From Bacillota bacterium (GTDB lineage: Bacteria > Bacillota > UBA994 > UBA5500), in the NCBI GenBank assembly GCA_023436245.1, contig JAEZJZ010000013.1, positions 1-29,949 of the forward strand: 29,949 bases of DNA. Reading direction: 5' to 3'. A program made the translations under genes and the position numbers. Every line of letters starts with the position of its first letter. Within the stretch, counting starts at the first letter, position 1. Positions 28,904-29,949 of the stretch are shown piece after piece. Below the pieces are notes generated by a model, which was not told the origin of the DNA, did no database searches, and saw only the letters and a list, made by a program, of their open reading frames with translations.

Positions 28904-29882
28904 ACGTGAGCAGCTGCTGCAGGTCAGAGGTCTCTGCAAGCATTTCCCTGCCAAGCAGAGAAAGGTGCTGAAGGCAGTTGATCAAGTCTCGTTCGATATC
29001 TATCGGGGTGAGACACTGGGGTTGGTTGGTGAGTCCGGCTGCGGCAAGACGACTTGCGGGCGCACCGTGCTCCGGCTGCACACGCCCACCGGCGGCCAGG
29101 TGTTGTACAGGGGTCAGGATATGTCGGGCAGGGTCGCGCCCAAGGACTTGTTGACCTTCAAGCGCAACGCCCAGATGATCTTCCAGGACCCGTACTCTTC
29201 CCTGGATCCGCGCATGACGATCGCTGAGATTGTGGGGGAAGGGCTGTCCGTGCACTACGACTACTCGTCCGCAGAACGGCAGCGGCGCGTGACCGAGCTG
29301 CTGGCCAAGGTGGGGCTGACCGAGGACTATGCCAATCGGTTTGCCCACGAGCTGTCCGGCGGGCAGCGCCAGCGGATCGGCATCGCGCGGGCATTAGCTG
29401 TCGATCCCGAGTTCATTGTCTGCGATGAGCCCATTTCCGCACTGGATGTATCCATTCAGTCGCAGATCATCAATCTGCTGATCAAATTGCAGCAGGAGCA
29501 CAACTTGACCTATCTGTTCATTTCGCATGACCTGTCCATGGTGCGGCACATTTCCGATCGGGTTGGAGTGATGTATCTGGGCAGCTTGGTGGAACTGGCC
29601 CCAAGCAGCGACATCTTCTCGCAGCCACTGCACCCCTATACCAGCGCCCTGTTGTCGGCAATTCCTTCACCAGATCCGGATGCGGAAGCCACCCGCCAGC
29701 GCGCGAAACTGGAGGGGGAAGTGCCGAGCCCGATCGATCCGCCCTCAGGCTGCAAGTTCCGCACCCGCTGTCCGCATGCCCGTGAAATTTGCGCAAAGGC
29801 GCAGCCAGCTCTGATTGAGGTCGCTCCCGGGCATTTCACGGCCTGCCATCGTTGGCGGGAGCTAGGAGTGGCGCTGCAATAG
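28887..29882 (+). CDS. oppF: Oligopeptide ABC transporter ATP-binding subunit
   Basis: The 331-residue ATPase has Walker A GESGCGKTTCGR, MIFQDPYSSLDPRM, LSGGQRQRIGIARAL, Walker B FIVCDEPISALDVS, and ISHDLSMVRH. The C-terminal GCKFRTRCPHAREIC carries the conserved cysteines. The start is ATG at 28887, eight bases after GGGAGGTG, inside the last codons of oppD, which implies translational coupling. It is the last opp gene; an inverted repeat typical of a terminator begins at 29926. Confidence 0.95.
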   Translation: MEPKAEREQLLQVRGLCKHFPAKQRKVLKAVDQVSFDIYRGETLGLVGESGCGKTTCGRTVLRLHTPTGGQVLYRGQDMSGRVAPKDLLTFKRNAQMIFQDPYSSLDPRMTIAEIVGEGLSVHYDYSSAERQRRVTELLAKVGLTEDYANRFAHELSGGQRQRIGIARALAVDPEFIVCDEPISALDVSIQSQIINLLIKLQQEHNLTYLFISHDLSMVRHISDRVGVMYLGSLVELAPSSDIFSQPLHPYTSALLSAIPSPDPDAEATRQRAKLEGEVPSPIDPPSGCKFRTRCPHAREICAKAQPALIEVAPGHFTACHRWRELGVALQ

Positions 29883-29925
29883 TAGACCAGTATATTTGCA
29901 TTGCGGGAAGTCGACTTATCACGAA

Positions 29926-29949
29926 GAGTGCGCCCTATTCGGCGCACTC
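29926..29949 (+). terminator. Terminator of the opp operon (cut by window edge)
   Basis: GAGTGCGCC (29926-29934) pairs perfectly with GGCGCACTC (29941-29949) across a six-base loop. Any T-run lies beyond the window. Confidence 0.75.

Overview
The window looks like a chromosomal segment of a Gram-positive, Bacillota-type bacterium with moderately high GC. The basis is the near-universal strong Shine-Dalgarno sequences (AGGAGG and variants), frequent GTG and TTG starts, lipoprotein signal peptides, an RpiR-family regulator, a compact XRE-regulator/membrane-protein pair, a Mef-type efflux pump and a Gram-positive style opp operon. I cannot name the genus. No rRNA, tRNA, CRISPR array, transposase or phage gene is visible.

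Layout. 1-2782: the 5' part of a minus-strand APH-fold kinase, then a self-regulated three-gene operon (small membrane protein, TetR regulator, iron-sulfur-flavoprotein-like reductase) behind a promoter with two tandem inverted-repeat operators. 2783-3215: non-coding, full of palindromes. 3216-6479: a PTS EIIC domain fused to an EAL c-di-GMP phosphodiesterase, followed by an APH(9)-like phosphotransferase. 6711-9170: a four-domain sulfur-trafficking fusion (CoA-disulfide-reductase-like, rhodanese, TusA, DsrE2). 9332-10912: a Mef-like macrolide-type efflux gene preceded by a seven-codon leader MYSIRWR and a terminator whose 5' arm starts at the leader stop codon; this is the most interesting element here. 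11086-13674: epimerase, metallo-beta-lactamase-fold hydrolase and NimA-like flavoprotein. 13741-14678 (minus): pyrophosphatase and hotdog thioesterase. 14936-15904: ornithine cyclodeaminase family enzyme. 15982-17137 (minus): a tandem-GNAT protein preceded by a 22-codon leader ORF with mutually exclusive hairpins. 17375-19647: rhodanese lipoprotein, XRE/membrane pair (minus) and a second two-domain GNAT. 19750-22436 (minus): tldE-tldD protease pair. 22634-23503: RpiR regulator. 23504-24025: a second palindrome-rich spacer. 24093-29882: a complete oppABCDF oligopeptide importer.

How the genes work together. Most units are short, one to three genes, each with its own promoter and hairpin terminator. 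Two functional themes recur. One is antibiotic or xenobiotic response: two APH-fold kinases, the Mef-like pump, the NimA-like protein, two GNATs and the TetR/flavoprotein operon. The other is sulfur, thiol and peptide handling: the four-domain fusion, the rhodanese lipoprotein, TldD/TldE and Opp. Two translated-leader attenuators are proposed, one strongly supported (mef-like) and one tentative (tandem GNAT). A family of GCATGC-centred palindromes sits in two intergenic regions about 20 kb apart.
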